35,776 nt of DNA from Arminella tubonensis (GTDB taxonomy: Bacteria > Pseudomonadota > Alphaproteobacteria > Rhizobiales > Rhizobiaceae). Below are positions 7,475 to 15,806 of the stretch, one piece after another (the stretch's first letter is position 1; every line of letters begins with the position of its first letter). The stretch lies in NCBI RefSeq assembly GCF_003240585.1, contig NZ_PCDP01000054.1, forward strand, positions 1 through 35,776, in the 5' to 3' direction. The notes below the pieces were generated by a model, which saw nothing but the letters and a program-made list of their open reading frames with translations, was not told the DNA's origin and did not search any database. Both the position numbers and the translations under genes were made by a program.

Positions 7475-7918
7475 ATGACCTACGACGTCATTCAGATTGG
7501 CCCGGCAGAGGTTGACCACGCCTTTTTGCTGATCGAACCAGTATCGTCTCACCTCGGCCTCACCGCGTGGCGAGACTTTTGCAGCCAGCTCGATCGGCGA
7601 GCTTCGAACGCGCCTCATTTGGAACAGGTGTGGATCGCAGTGAACCCCCTCGGACGAACCCAGGGGCTCGCTCTTAGCAAGCTGGGAGACGACCCCGCTT
7701 ACGGGCGCACGCTGGACGTGCCGATTTTCGTCGTTGCCAGCGCTGCCGATGAGAGCGGCGTATCAGGGGCGCTGATCGTGAAGCTGGGGCGCGTGGCCGA
7801 GGAACGTGAGTGCAGGAGCATCCGTTTCTGGACAGTCGGACGCGATAGCTGGAGCAGATGTATGCAGGCGTCGGACTATCAACGCTGGAATCACGGCGTG
7901 CGGATGATGCTCAGCTGA
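7475..7918 (+). CDS. Hypothetical protein, possibly GNAT-like
   Basis: A 147-residue soluble protein preceded by TTGGAGG about 11 bp before the ATG at 7475. The second half (LDVPIFVVASAADESGVSGA, LIVKLGRVAEERECRSIRFW) has a beta-strand pattern that could suit a GNAT acetyltransferase-like fold, but I see no clear acetyl-CoA-binding R/Q-x-x-G-x-G/A motif, so the family is open. It is convergent with fxkR, with only 5 bp between stop codons, and 108 bp downstream of a FixK-type box. This context suggests that it belongs to the oxygen regulon, possibly through a bidirectional site. Confidence 0.6.
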   Translation: MTYDVIQIGPAEVDHAFLLIEPVSSHLGLTAWRDFCSQLDRRASNAPHLEQVWIAVNPLGRTQGLALSKLGDDPAYGRTLDVPIFVVASAADESGVSGALIVKLGRVAEERECRSIRFWTVGRDSWSRCMQASDYQRWNHGVRMMLS

Positions 7919-7923
7919 AGCGC

Positions 7924-8661
7924 TCAAGACCGATCCGCCGCCTTTGCCGCGAACATATAGCCTATCCCGCGCACCGACTTGATCAGTTCCGGCTTCTTGG
8001 GATCGCGCTCGATCTTCCGTCGCAGACGTCCGATCTGAGCGTCAATGGTTCGATCGAAGGCCTCGAGGCCACGACCGCGCGTCATGTCCATGAGGACTTC
8101 GCGCGTAAATACCCGCCTTGGATGCAGGGCGAGCACTGCTAGCATGTCGAACTCCCCCGTCGTCAGCTCGATTTCTGAACCGCTTGCCGACAGCAGCAAT
8201 CGGCGGCCGAGGTCCAGTGTGAAGTCATCGAAGCGAAGGATTTGCTCGGGAACCTGCTCAATCGAGGGGTTCGGAGACTGTCGCCGACGCAGGATGGTGC
8301 GCAGTCGCGCCAGCACCTCACGAAGGTGAAAGGGCTTGGCTATATAGTCGTCAGCGCCAACCTCAAGGCCCACGATCCTGTCGATGACGTCGCCGCGGCC
8401 TGTCAGCATGATGATCGGCACGTCCGAGCCCGTTCTGATCTCACGTGCGAGCGCCAGGCCGTCGTCACCGCCCGGAAGCACCAGGTCGAGAAATATGGCG
8501 TCGAACGAGATTCGCGGCAGCAGAGAGCGCATCGATGCACCGTCCGCCACAGCGGTAATGGCATATCCTTCGTCTTCGAAATAGCGTGTCAGCATCTGCC
8601 GGATGCGCGGGTCGTCATCGACCACGAGGATGTTGGCGATATGGCTCTGAGAGGCTGTCAT
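7924..8661 (-). CDS. fxkR: OmpR/PhoB-type response regulator, FxkR-like
   Basis: A 245-residue DNA-binding response regulator. The receiver domain has the acidic cluster D15-D17, phospho-acceptor D59 (FLDLVLPGG) and K109 (IAKPF); a winged-helix trans-activation domain occupies about 150-240 (TTGEFDMLAVLALHPRRVFT, ending SVRGIGYMF). In Rhizobium etli the OmpR-type FxkR links a hybrid FixL to fixK by binding a K-box of the form GTTACA-N4-GTTACA. Here the gene is divergent from fixK, the hybrid FixL gene follows fixK, and that exact element lies in the spacer. I therefore assign FxkR with good confidence from context and family. The start is uncertain: ATG at 8659-8661 or GTG two codons earlier; neither has a strong ribosome site. 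Confidence 0.85.
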   Translation of the reverse strand: MTASQSHIANILVVDDDPRIRQMLTRYFEDEGYAITAVADGASMRSLLPRISFDAIFLDLVLPGGDDGLALAREIRTGSDVPIIMLTGRGDVIDRIVGLEVGADDYIAKPFHLREVLARLRTILRRRQSPNPSIEQVPEQILRFDDFTLDLGRRLLLSASGSEIELTTGEFDMLAVLALHPRRVFTREVLMDMTRGRGLEAFDRTIDAQIGRLRRKIERDPKKPELIKSVRGIGYMFAAKAADRS

Positions 8662-8697
8662 GGTCACGTTGTCCAGCTAGGCTGCCGCGATGGGCTT

Positions 8698-8713
8698 GTT
8701 ACACCTTGTTACA
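8698..8713 (+). promoter_or_regulatory. K-box: GTTACA-CCTT-GTTACA, FxkR operator
   Basis: Part of a perfect 10-bp tandem repeat (CTTGTTACAC twice, 8695-8714), as expected for an OmpR-family dimer bound to one face of the helix. The hexamers and 4-bp gap match the K-box described for fixK control in R. etli. It lies 87 bp upstream of the fixK ATG and 37 bp from the fxkR start, so fxkR self-regulation is also possible. Confidence 0.85.
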
Positions 8714-8799
8714 CTTACGCACGAAATATCACAGTGGCATCGTCCCCCTATTACTCAAAGGCGCTCTATTGCCCTTATTCAATCGACAGAGGGATCGAG

Positions 8800-9558
8800 A
8801 TGTTTGCCACCGAGAGAGAATACCAATTCCGTCCAAGCAACGTTACTCCGTTCGCAGCGGCAACCACCCCGACCCTTGCTTCCGTCTTCAGGAACCAGCC
8901 AACTGAAGTTGTCCAGGCCGGCGGCGCCCTGTTTTGGGAAGGCGATCCGGCAAAACACCTATTCGAGGTCGTCGACGGCGTCCTGCGCATCTTCAGGATC
9001 ATTGGTGATGGCCGACGGGTCATTACTGGCTTTCTGTTTCCTGGCGATCTTGTCGGCATCTCGATGAAGGATCGCTACCTTTACGGTGCGGAAGCCGTGA
9101 CCGTCACCAAGGTGCGTCGATTTGCCCGGTCCAGCTTCCAGGAAAAAATGAACCAGCATCCCGAACTACGTCCCAAACTCTTTGCCCGGTTGTGCGATGA
9201 AATGGCCGCAGCTCAGGACCAGATGGCGTTGCTGGCACGCAAGACTGCAGAAGAACGGCTCTGCAGTTTCCTGCTTCTGCTCGCCCGGCGCACAGAAGAC
9301 GCTTCAAAGTCGACGCCAACGGTTGAACTGCCGATGACCCGCCAAGACATAGCGGACTATCTCGGCCTTACTGTCGAAACGGTGTCGCGGAATGTGACGA
9401 AACTGACGGCGCGCGGCATGATCGTTCCGAAGGGCCGCCACGGCTATCAATTCAAGACCGAGAGACTTGCACTGCTTGCGGGCGACGAGGATGCGGACAA
9501 TAACGGTTGCGATGACCGTGACATAGGATGTCAGCGTTTCGGTCGCACTTTGGCATGA
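8800..9558 (+). CDS. fixK: FixK, Crp/Fnr-family transcriptional activator
   Basis: A 252-residue Crp/Fnr regulator with an N-terminal cyclic-nucleotide-like beta barrel (about 25-130), a dimer helix (about 132-160) and a C-terminal winged helix-turn-helix (about 178-212, TRQDIADYLGL-TVETVSRNVTKL). The recognition helix has E193, S196 and R197, the set that reads TTGAT half-sites. The N-terminal cysteine cluster of FNR/FnrN is absent, so it does not sense oxygen through an iron-sulphur cluster and should be controlled by its synthesis. AGAGGGA precedes the ATG at 8800. The frame stays open upstream only antisense to fxkR. The K-box lies upstream and fixL follows 13 bp downstream. Five FixK-type boxes occur in the preceding 7 kb. 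The last 25 residues are unusually Asp/Gly/Arg-rich. Confidence 0.9.
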   Translation: MFATEREYQFRPSNVTPFAAATTPTLASVFRNQPTEVVQAGGALFWEGDPAKHLFEVVDGVLRIFRIIGDGRRVITGFLFPGDLVGISMKDRYLYGAEAVTVTKVRRFARSSFQEKMNQHPELRPKLFARLCDEMAAAQDQMALLARKTAEERLCSFLLLLARRTEDASKSTPTVELPMTRQDIADYLGLTVETVSRNVTKLTARGMIVPKGRHGYQFKTERLALLAGDEDADNNGCDDRDIGCQRFGRTLA

Positions 9559-9571
9559 GGACAGGTACGCC

Positions 9572-11491
9572 ATGGAACGCTTCAGATCTCTGCAGCAGAC
9601 GAGCGAGCACGGTCTCGAGGAAATCGAGCGTATTCTCGATGGCGCGAGCATCATCGTGCATGGTTTTGAGGGCGTCATATCCAGTTGGACACGCGGCTGC
9701 GAAGATCTCTATGGCTGGACACGCGAGGAAGCGGTCGGCAAGGTTGTCCATACCCTGCTTGAGACGGAATTCCCGGAACCACTGGAAGACGTCCGCGGGA
9801 GCTTGCGCAGCCGGGGCATCTGGACGGGCGAACTCAAACACCGCCACAGGGACGGCCATGTCTTGCACGTGGCCAGCCGTTGTGTCGCCGCACGGCTGGA
9901 AAACGATGGTGGACTTGTCATCCTGCAGACGAACAACGATGTGACAGACCTTAGGCATGCGCAGGCAGAACTCGCCCAGCGCGAAGTGCATCTTCGCTCT
10001 ATCCTCGATACCGTCCCCGAAGCGATGGTGGTCATTGACGAACGCGGGACGATCATGTCGTTCAGTACGGCGGCAGAAAGGCTGTTTGGTCATTCGGAAG
10101 CGGATGTGCGGGGCAACAACGTCCGCATGCTGATGCCTCAGCCGGATCGCGACGCCCATGACGGATACCTTTCGCACTACATGCAGACTGGAGAACGGCG
10201 CATCATCGGCTATGGAAGGATCGTGACGGGCCAGCGTAAGGACGGCACTACCTTTCCGATGGAGCTTTCCGTCGGTGAGGCAAGTTCAAACGGAAATCGA
10301 ATATTTACCGGATTCATTCGCGATCTGACGAGCCGCCACCGGATCGAGGAGGAACTACGCCAGGCGCAGAAGATGGAGGCAGTCGGTCAGCTGACAGGAG
10401 GACTGGCCCACGATTTCAACAATCTGTTGACGGTCATCAGCGGAAATCTGGAGATGCTTGAGGGCAAACTTCACGACCCAAAGCTCCTGAGCCTCCTGCG
10501 CGAGGCGCAGCTTGCCGCCGAAGACGGTGCAAAACTCACGGTACAGCTCCTCGCTTTTGGCCGCCGCCAACCGCTGAACCCAAAGGTCATCGATGTGGGC
10601 CTGCTTGTTGGCGGCTTCTCCAAGCTGCTGCGGCGAACCATCGGCGAAACGATCGAGCTGCGCACGACGGTGACGGGCGCTTCCAACCTGGCACTGGTCG
10701 ATGCGTCCCAGCTGCAGAATGCTCTTTTGAACCTGGCGCTGAATGCCCGGGATGCCATGCCCGACGGCGGCCGTCTCTCGATCGAGATCGGACATGCCAA
10801 GCTAGACGTCGACTACGCGGAAATGTTTCCTCAAGTCCGGACGGGCGAGTACGTATTGGTGACGGTTTCGGATACCGGGCACGGCATGACGGAAGATGTA
10901 AAACATCATGCCTTCGAGCCCTTTTTCACCACGAAGAGCGTGGGGGCTGGCACAGGCCTCGGCCTCAGCATGGTCTACGGGTTTGCAAAGCAGTCCGGCG
11001 GCCATGTCCAGCTCTACAGCGAGCCTGCACAGGGAACAAGTGTCAGGGTTTTCCTGCCGACCCTGATAGGCGGCCAGGCAGTAGATGCCTCAACATCACA
11101 GGAGGCCCCCGACGCGGCGATCCCATCCGGAAGCGAACTGATCCTCGTTGTCGAGGACGATCTGCGGGTACGACGTGTCGCCGTCGCGCGGCTGAGGGAT
11201 GCAGGCTACCGGGTCTTGGAGGCGTCCAACGGTACCGAAGCACTGATAGTATTCGCCCAGAACCCTGACATCGCGTTGTTGTTTACGGATATGGTCATGC
11301 CAGGCGGGCTTGCGGGCGACAAACTTGCAGAGGAGTTCAGGCGATTGAAACCCGATATCAAGGTGCTCTTCACGTCCGGATATGCTTCGCCGCAGGTCGC
11401 GGGCGATCGACTTTCCGAAAACGAGATCTGGCTGAAAAAGCCTTATACGGCGCGCGAGCTTGCAATCAGGCTGCGCGAATTGCTGGATTGA
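9572..11491 (+). CDS. fixL: Hybrid FixL: heme-PAS oxygen-sensing kinase with C-terminal receiver
   Basis: A 639-residue soluble hybrid kinase. Order: PAS (about 15-128), heme-binding PAS (about 140-255), HisKA with H280 (GGLAHDFNN), HATPase (N387/N391, DTGHGM at 434-439, GTGLGLSMVYG) and a receiver domain with D573 (LLFTDMVMPGG) and K622/K623. The second PAS is a close match to FixL: H196 corresponds to the heme-ligating His200 of Bradyrhizobium FixL and R216, exactly 20 residues later, to Arg220 (IIGYGRIVTG). No transmembrane helices are seen, as in other hybrid FixL proteins. It lacks a fixJ partner nearby; FxkR is the likely output. The gene is 13 bp downstream of fixK and GAGG lies before its ATG, so both should be one transcript and form a feedback loop. 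Confidence 0.93.
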   Translation: MERFRSLQQTSEHGLEEIERILDGASIIVHGFEGVISSWTRGCEDLYGWTREEAVGKVVHTLLETEFPEPLEDVRGSLRSRGIWTGELKHRHRDGHVLHVASRCVAARLENDGGLVILQTNNDVTDLRHAQAELAQREVHLRSILDTVPEAMVVIDERGTIMSFSTAAERLFGHSEADVRGNNVRMLMPQPDRDAHDGYLSHYMQTGERRIIGYGRIVTGQRKDGTTFPMELSVGEASSNGNRIFTGFIRDLTSRHRIEEELRQAQKMEAVGQLTGGLAHDFNNLLTVISGNLEMLEGKLHDPKLLSLLREAQLAAEDGAKLTVQLLAFGRRQPLNPKVIDVGLLVGGFSKLLRRTIGETIELRTTVTGASNLALVDASQLQNALLNLALNARDAMPDGGRLSIEIGHAKLDVDYAEMFPQVRTGEYVLVTVSDTGHGMTEDVKHHAFEPFFTTKSVGAGTGLGLSMVYGFAKQSGGHVQLYSEPAQGTSVRVFLPTLIGGQAVDASTSQEAPDAAIPSGSELILVVEDDLRVRRVAVARLRDAGYRVLEASNGTEALIVFAQNPDIALLFTDMVMPGGLAGDKLAEEFRRLKPDIKVLFTSGYASPQVAGDRLSENEIWLKKPYTARELAIRLRELLD

Positions 11492-11700
11492 CGTCCGCTA
11501 TGCCGCCATCTCGCAGACTGCCGCGCCAGGCGGCAAGATCGTACGTCGCGCGGCGGCGTCCTGTGACGACAACCCGCATCTGCGCGACTATTTGACAACG
11601 ACGAAATGGATGCGCCCATCACGGTAGACACCAGGAAGGAACAGCTCGGAATCGTTGGAAATCAGGCTGTTCAAATGTCGGTGCCAGCTTATCGGCTGTT

Positions 11701-12177
11701 GATCAGGGATGGCTCAGCCCGATGGTGGCAGCGACGCTTGCCGCTATCCTGACGACTTGGGTAACCTTCATCCCTTGCTTCCTCTGGATTTTTCTCGGGG
11801 CGCCCTTCATCGAACAACTGCGTGGCAACGTCGCGCTGACGGGCGCCATGTCCGCCATTACCGCAGCCGTGGCTGGCGTCATCCTCAACCTGGCCGTTTG
11901 GTTCGCTCTTCATAGGCTGTTCGCTGACAATGCGATCTGGAAGGCTGGCCCTCTCTCAATTGACGTTCCGGTTCTGGGCTCGATCGTGCTGGCGTCCCTT
12001 CTCCTCTCGATAGCCGCAGCCCTTGCCGTCTTCCGCTTCAAGGCTTCGGTGATCGTCACGCTACTGGCTTGCGCCTTCGCGGGAATGGCCTGCACCTTGA
12101 TGTCCGCAGTAGCCTGGTTGCAGCGTTGTCGCAGCCGAGCCACGGGATTGGGGATGGCAAGATTTCACGAACGATAG
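11701..12177 (+). pseudogene. chrA: Chromate transporter ChrA, C-terminal remnant
   Basis: The frame from about 11701 reads the end of the CHR family: WVTFIPCFLWIFLGAPFIEQ, then AMSAITAAVAGVILNLAVWF, followed by further membrane helices. ChrA proteins have about 400 residues in two homologous halves; only about the last 150 residues remain, and the tail after CTLMSAVAW diverges (QRCRSRATGLGM). No start context or N-terminal half is present between fixL and this point. It is a remnant of a chromate efflux gene, probably deleted when this region was rearranged. An ATG at 11722 with no ribosome site is unlikely to be used. Confidence 0.75.
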
Positions 12178-12192
12178 CTAAAAGATCGGACG

Positions 12193-12211
12193 AGCTAAGC
12201 TTGGCTTAGCT
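12193..12211. promoter_or_regulatory. Perfect inverted repeat AGCTAAGC-TTG-GCTTAGCT
   Basis: Eight-bp perfect arms around a 3-bp centre, without a T-run, 85 bp upstream of the PepSY gene. It is in the right place for an operator of the PepSY-cytochrome b-two-component operon. A weak terminator of the chrA remnant is the alternative. Confidence 0.45.
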
Positions 12212-12295
12212 TAGTCCTTGGACAGCAAACCGACAGCTTCATATTTGTATTCCTCTGCATGTCGCCTCGTTGAAGGCAAAGCAAAGGATCAAATT

Positions 12296-12562
12296 ATGAA
12301 GCTGAAGCTCGCCACTGCCCTCGCAATCCTCGCTGCAACTCCGGCCATAGCGCTCGCCAGCCCGAGCTGCACCGCAGAGCCCAAGTCCAAGTGGATGCCT
12401 CAAGACGCAATGAAGGCGAAGATCGATACCTTGGGCTACAAGGTGAAAACCTTCCAGATCACGGGAAATTGCTACGAAATCTACGGCAAAGACAAGAGCG
12501 GCAATCGCGCGGAAGTTTATTTCAATCCGGTTTCCGGCGACATTGTTCAGAAGGGCGACTGA
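12296..12562 (+). CDS. Periplasmic PepSY-domain protein
   Basis: An 88-residue secreted protein. Residues 1-21 form a signal peptide (MKLKLATALAILAATPAIALA) with cleavage expected before SPSC. The mature part is a single PepSY-type domain (KWMPQDAMKAKIDTLGYKV, then NCYEIYGKDKSGNRAEVYFN, ending with PVSGDIV). Two cysteines (near residues 25 and 61) could form a disulphide. AAAGGATC lies upstream of the ATG at 12296. It is 3 bp from the cytochrome b561 gene and first in a four-gene operon. In such operons the PepSY protein is often a periplasmic partner or regulated output; the actual role is unknown. Confidence 0.85.
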   Translation: MKLKLATALAILAATPAIALASPSCTAEPKSKWMPQDAMKAKIDTLGYKVKTFQITGNCYEIYGKDKSGNRAEVYFNPVSGDIVQKGD

Positions 12563-12565
12563 TCA

Positions 12566-13132
12566 ATGACGACGATGTCATCTAGAAAGGAGGGCCAGCG
12601 GCCCTCCGAGACGTCCCAGAAGACGATAAAGGTGTGGGACCCGGTGGTCAGGCTCTTTCATTGGACGGTTGTATCGGCCTGCATTTTAAATCTGTTTATT
12701 CTTGAGGAAGGAAAGTACTGGCACCGCGTCACGGGTTACGTCGTCGCTGCGGCCATAATCATGCGGGTCATGTGGGGTTTTGTCGGAGGCAAACATGCGC
12801 GCTTTGTTGACTTCTTTCCAACACCGAGAAAGTTGATGGACCAAGTATCCGGCATCCTAAAACGCACAGAGCAACGCTATATTGGACATAACCCGTTGGC
12901 GTCGGTGATGATGCTGTGTCTTATTGCGCTCCTGTCGGCAACAGCGCTGACGGGTTGGATGACTACCCTTGATGCGTTCTGGGGAGAGAAGTGGCTTGAG
13001 CAACTGCATGGAACTCTCGCAAACAGCATCATGGTCCTGGCATTTGTCCACGCCGGAGCCGCGGTGATCGAGAGCCTGCGGCATAGGGAAAATCTCGTCT
13101 GGTCAATGGTGACAGGTCGAAAGAAGGCATGA
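12566..13132 (+). CDS. Cytochrome b561 / hydrogenase-type cytochrome b membrane protein
   Basis: A 188-residue inner-membrane protein with about four helices. It starts with the family signature VWDPVVRLFHW and has candidate heme-ligand histidines H32, H53, H148 and H162. These proteins take electrons to or from the quinone pool and pass them across the membrane. The gene begins 3 bp after the PepSY gene and ends overlapping the response-regulator ATG by 4 bases (ATGA), so translation is probably coupled. The neighbourhood suggests a periplasmic redox function supervised by the two-component system encoded directly downstream. Confidence 0.88.
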   Translation: MTTMSSRKEGQRPSETSQKTIKVWDPVVRLFHWTVVSACILNLFILEEGKYWHRVTGYVVAAAIIMRVMWGFVGGKHARFVDFFPTPRKLMDQVSGILKRTEQRYIGHNPLASVMMLCLIALLSATALTGWMTTLDAFWGEKWLEQLHGTLANSIMVLAFVHAGAAVIESLRHRENLVWSMVTGRKKA

Positions 13133-13806
13133 GAATTCTTCTCATTGAAGACAGTATTCGCCTTCGCGAGCTTCTTTGCGAGGCGGTCAGGGAGGCCGGA
13201 TGGCGGATCGACGCGTTCGCCACGGCCGAAGAAGGGCGCATGGCCCTCGGCGGCGTTGAATATGATCTCCTTCTCCTCGATCTTGGCTTGCCCGACGAGG
13301 ACGGGCTCGACGTCTTAAAGTCATTGCGCCAGGCAAGACGCCAAATACCCGTGCTTGTCTTGACCGCACGCGGAGCCATCGACGAACGTATTGCTGGCTT
13401 GGACGCTGGAGCCGACGACTATCTCGCCAAGCCATTTCACAACGGCGAACTCATTGCCCGGATTCGCGCCCTTATGCGGCGTTCCCCCCTGACCACAATG
13501 CCAACTCTGGAGTTCGCTTCGCTGGAATTTGACCTCGCGTCTCGGCAGGTTTGCTACAAGGGAGCTGAGGTTCCGCTCGCACCCTCCGAAAAGTCTCTCC
13601 TTGAATTGCTGATGCGCAATGGAGGCAAGGTCGTTTCCAAGCAGAAAATGGAACACGCATTTTCCGAGTTCGGCGACGAGCGGAGCAGCAACGCCGTCGA
13701 GCTTGCCGTTTCCCGATTGAGAAAGAAGCTCGAGCTGCATCCAGCCGACGCGGTCATCGAAACAGTCAGAGGGGTGGGTTACCTCCTGCGCGAGGCCCGT
13801 CGGTGA
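13129..13806 (+). CDS. OmpR-type response regulator
   Basis: A 225-residue response regulator with D51 as phospho-acceptor (LLLLDLGLPDEDG), K101 (LAKPFHNGE) and a C-terminal winged helix (APSEKSLLELLMRNGGKVVS, ending ETVRGVGYLLR). It overlaps the cytochrome gene by 4 bases and its stop (TGA) shares a base with the kinase ATG, so all four genes should be translated from one message. Its likely target is the operon's own promoter; the inverted repeat at 12193-12211 is a candidate site. Confidence 0.92.
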   Translation: MRILLIEDSIRLRELLCEAVREAGWRIDAFATAEEGRMALGGVEYDLLLLDLGLPDEDGLDVLKSLRQARRQIPVLVLTARGAIDERIAGLDAGADDYLAKPFHNGELIARIRALMRRSPLTTMPTLEFASLEFDLASRQVCYKGAEVPLAPSEKSLLELLMRNGGKVVSKQKMEHAFSEFGDERSSNAVELAVSRLRKKLELHPADAVIETVRGVGYLLREARR

Positions 13807-15128
13807 TGAGATCGAACCCAAGCTTGACAACCATTCTGACGAAAAGGATCGTATTCTTTGCCACGCTTGCGATGCTGGTGCAGCTTGTTGTCGTCTTTGC
13901 CGACTACTACTGGAACGTGGGCGAGCTTTCTCGGTTGTTCGTTGAGCAGGAAACGGAGCGGCTCGCGGCCGGGGTCGATGGAACCAGCAACAATTTGAAC
14001 TACCATCTTCCAGAAGAAGCAAAGGGACGCTACGCCAACGCTCAAACCGGGTATCTTGCTCGTATCCGCAGCGCGACTGGAAAACCGATTTTTGAATCCT
14101 GCGACGACGCGTGCGAGAGCCGCTTTCTGCCTAAGGATATCAATCCTCCGGACTTTTGGCTTCGAACCCTGAAATCGGGCAAGCCGCTGACGCTGGTTGG
14201 GGGGCGGGTATTCACAATGGGAGATCAACGCGTTGTTGTCGATGTTGCAACCATAGGCGACCCGCAAAACGTGATGTCTGATGTGATCTGGAACGAAGTT
14301 CTCGATCACATGATCGTGCCGATGAGCATTCTGCTGGTGCTCGTGCTGGGCGGAACATTGCTGTCCGTGCGAAGTGCGCTGAAGCCGGTAAAGGCCGCAG
14401 CCGATGCTGCCGACGTGCTTGATCCGATGGATGCCAGGTCACATCTGCCAACGCAGCACATGCCGCGTGAAATCGCTCATCTGGCCGTTGCCGTCAACCG
14501 GGCATTTGAGCGGGTTGGCGAGCTTATGAAGTCTCAGAAGGTCCTGACTTCCGGTATCGCACATGAAGTGCGCACACCCTTGGCTGCAATCAAGTTGGAA
14601 CTCGGCCGCATCGACCACCCCAGGGCACGGAAGGCCGAAGCCGACCTCGACGACCTTGTGCGTTTCGTCGGTCAGCTTACCGCCCTTGCTCGCCTGGACA
14701 CCTTCGATCGCGGGATGTTCGAACAGGTTGACCTCATCGCTCTATGTGCCGACGTCGTCGAACAGCTCGCCCCATGGGTCTATGACAACAACCATTCGCT
14801 CGCACTCTCTGTCGAAGTCCAAGCAGCAGCTATGAGAGCTATTCCTGCGCTGATGAAGGACGCTCTCCGAAATCTGATCGAAAACGCAGTTCGCCACACC
14901 CAGGAACAGACGTCCATTGTCGTCAGGGTTGGAAGCGGGCGTATTCAGGTGGAAGATATAAGAGAGCCCGGACGCGAAGCTGTCGCCGACAAGGGCCATC
15001 GCTCGGACGGCCTTGGAATCGGGTTGAAGATCGTCGAGAGAATTGCGGATTTGCACGGAGGATCGCTTCGTTACACGCTTTCACCATCTGGGCGGACATT
15101 CGACTTGCAGGTCCCGGCCATAAGCTGA
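13806..15128 (+). CDS. Membrane sensor histidine kinase
   Basis: A 440-residue kinase: transmembrane helix at about 14-33, periplasmic sensor to about 166, second helix (about 167-188), then a HAMP-like linker, HisKA with H253 (SGIAHEVRTPLAAIK) and HATPase (N-box NLIENAVRHT, G2 box SDGLGIGLKIV at about 400-410). The G1 box is unusual: VEDIREPG instead of V-x-D-x-G-x-G, so nucleotide handling may differ. The periplasmic part has a CDDAC pair (C99, C103) that could sense redox state or metal. I prefer the ATG at 13806 (TGATG overlap) to the GTG one codon earlier. It is the last gene of the PepSY-cytochrome b operon. Confidence 0.9.
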   Translation: MRSNPSLTTILTKRIVFFATLAMLVQLVVVFADYYWNVGELSRLFVEQETERLAAGVDGTSNNLNYHLPEEAKGRYANAQTGYLARIRSATGKPIFESCDDACESRFLPKDINPPDFWLRTLKSGKPLTLVGGRVFTMGDQRVVVDVATIGDPQNVMSDVIWNEVLDHMIVPMSILLVLVLGGTLLSVRSALKPVKAAADAADVLDPMDARSHLPTQHMPREIAHLAVAVNRAFERVGELMKSQKVLTSGIAHEVRTPLAAIKLELGRIDHPRARKAEADLDDLVRFVGQLTALARLDTFDRGMFEQVDLIALCADVVEQLAPWVYDNNHSLALSVEVQAAAMRAIPALMKDALRNLIENAVRHTQEQTSIVVRVGSGRIQVEDIREPGREAVADKGHRSDGLGIGLKIVERIADLHGGSLRYTLSPSGRTFDLQVPAIS

Positions 15129-15573
15129 GTAATGATAGCATGCGCCCTCTGAGCGTCTGCGAGAGCGCCATCGCGGTCCGGCCCTACACACACTGCCGGA
15201 CGCACGCAAGTGTGAACGGCTCGTGCTTCTGACCGAGAAAGAGAAACCCTCGAAGGCTGACGTTGTCGCCTTCGCCAAAACGAAGGGCCCGCCGAAGATC
15301 GCGTTCCCGTCGGTTTACATTGGCGGAAAGGTCCCGGTCCTCGGAGCCGGCCTGCTCGGGGAACGCGACGCCCACGCGGCTCGATACAAAAAAGTCATTG
15401 GACGTAGGGTTCGGACCGGCACGTCCTTGCCGTGGCCGATTTCAAAATAAACGGGCCTGCCGCCGCTCGATGAGCCCGTAGCACCTGACTTACTCGACGC
15501 CAGCCATGGCAGCAACAACGCGGTCAACCGCTCAGACGCGCAATCGTGAGAAACGGCGTCAGACATCGCGTCC
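15129..15573. other. No certain gene; one protein-like fragment
   Basis: No clear gene. A plus-strand frame to 15450 contains a protein-like segment (KCERLVLLTEKEKPSKADV, then FPSVYIGGKVPVLGAG) that vaguely recalls a thioredoxin-fold C-terminus. It has no good start and no family I can name, so it may be a remnant. Confidence 0.3.
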
Positions 15574-15780
15574 CTAAACAAGAGCACCCAGGTCGAGGAA
15601 GGATTGCATTTGTTGCTCTGTATGCTTGCCATCAACAAACACGCGGAAGGCTTTGCCTTGAGACCTCAGTTCCTGCGCCGTCGTTAACGCATCTGGATAC
15701 AAAAGTTTTGGTTCATCACGAGTATCACTCCCATCTGGATCGAGCGAACTCAGGGCAATCACCTGAAAAGTTGCGGACAT
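15574..15780 (-). CDS. Small protein, function unknown
   Basis: A 68-residue soluble protein with GGAGAGGG just upstream of the ATG at 15778-15780, so it is probably real. It has an alpha/beta-like pattern (LLYPDALTTAQELRSQGKAF, then RVFVDGKHTEQQMQSFLDLG) and no signal peptide. I do not recognise the family. It is the second gene, 26 bp behind the 70-residue gene, in a unit headed by a perfect EcfG-type promoter, which suggests a general-stress role. Confidence 0.65.
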   Translation of the reverse strand: MSATFQVIALSSLDPDGSDTRDEPKLLYPDALTTAQELRSQGKAFRVFVDGKHTEQQMQSFLDLGALV

Positions 15781-15806
15781 GATCCCTCTCCTGTGGAGCT
15801 ACCGGC

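Noticed and set aside
8242..8799. Long upstream extension of the fixK frame
   Set aside because: It is antisense to the well-supported fxkR gene and lies before the K-box; the ATG at 8800 has a ribosome site.
11638..11660. GGAAC followed by CGTT near the chrA remnant
   Set aside because: Spacing is only 10 bases, not the 16-17 needed for an EcfG promoter.
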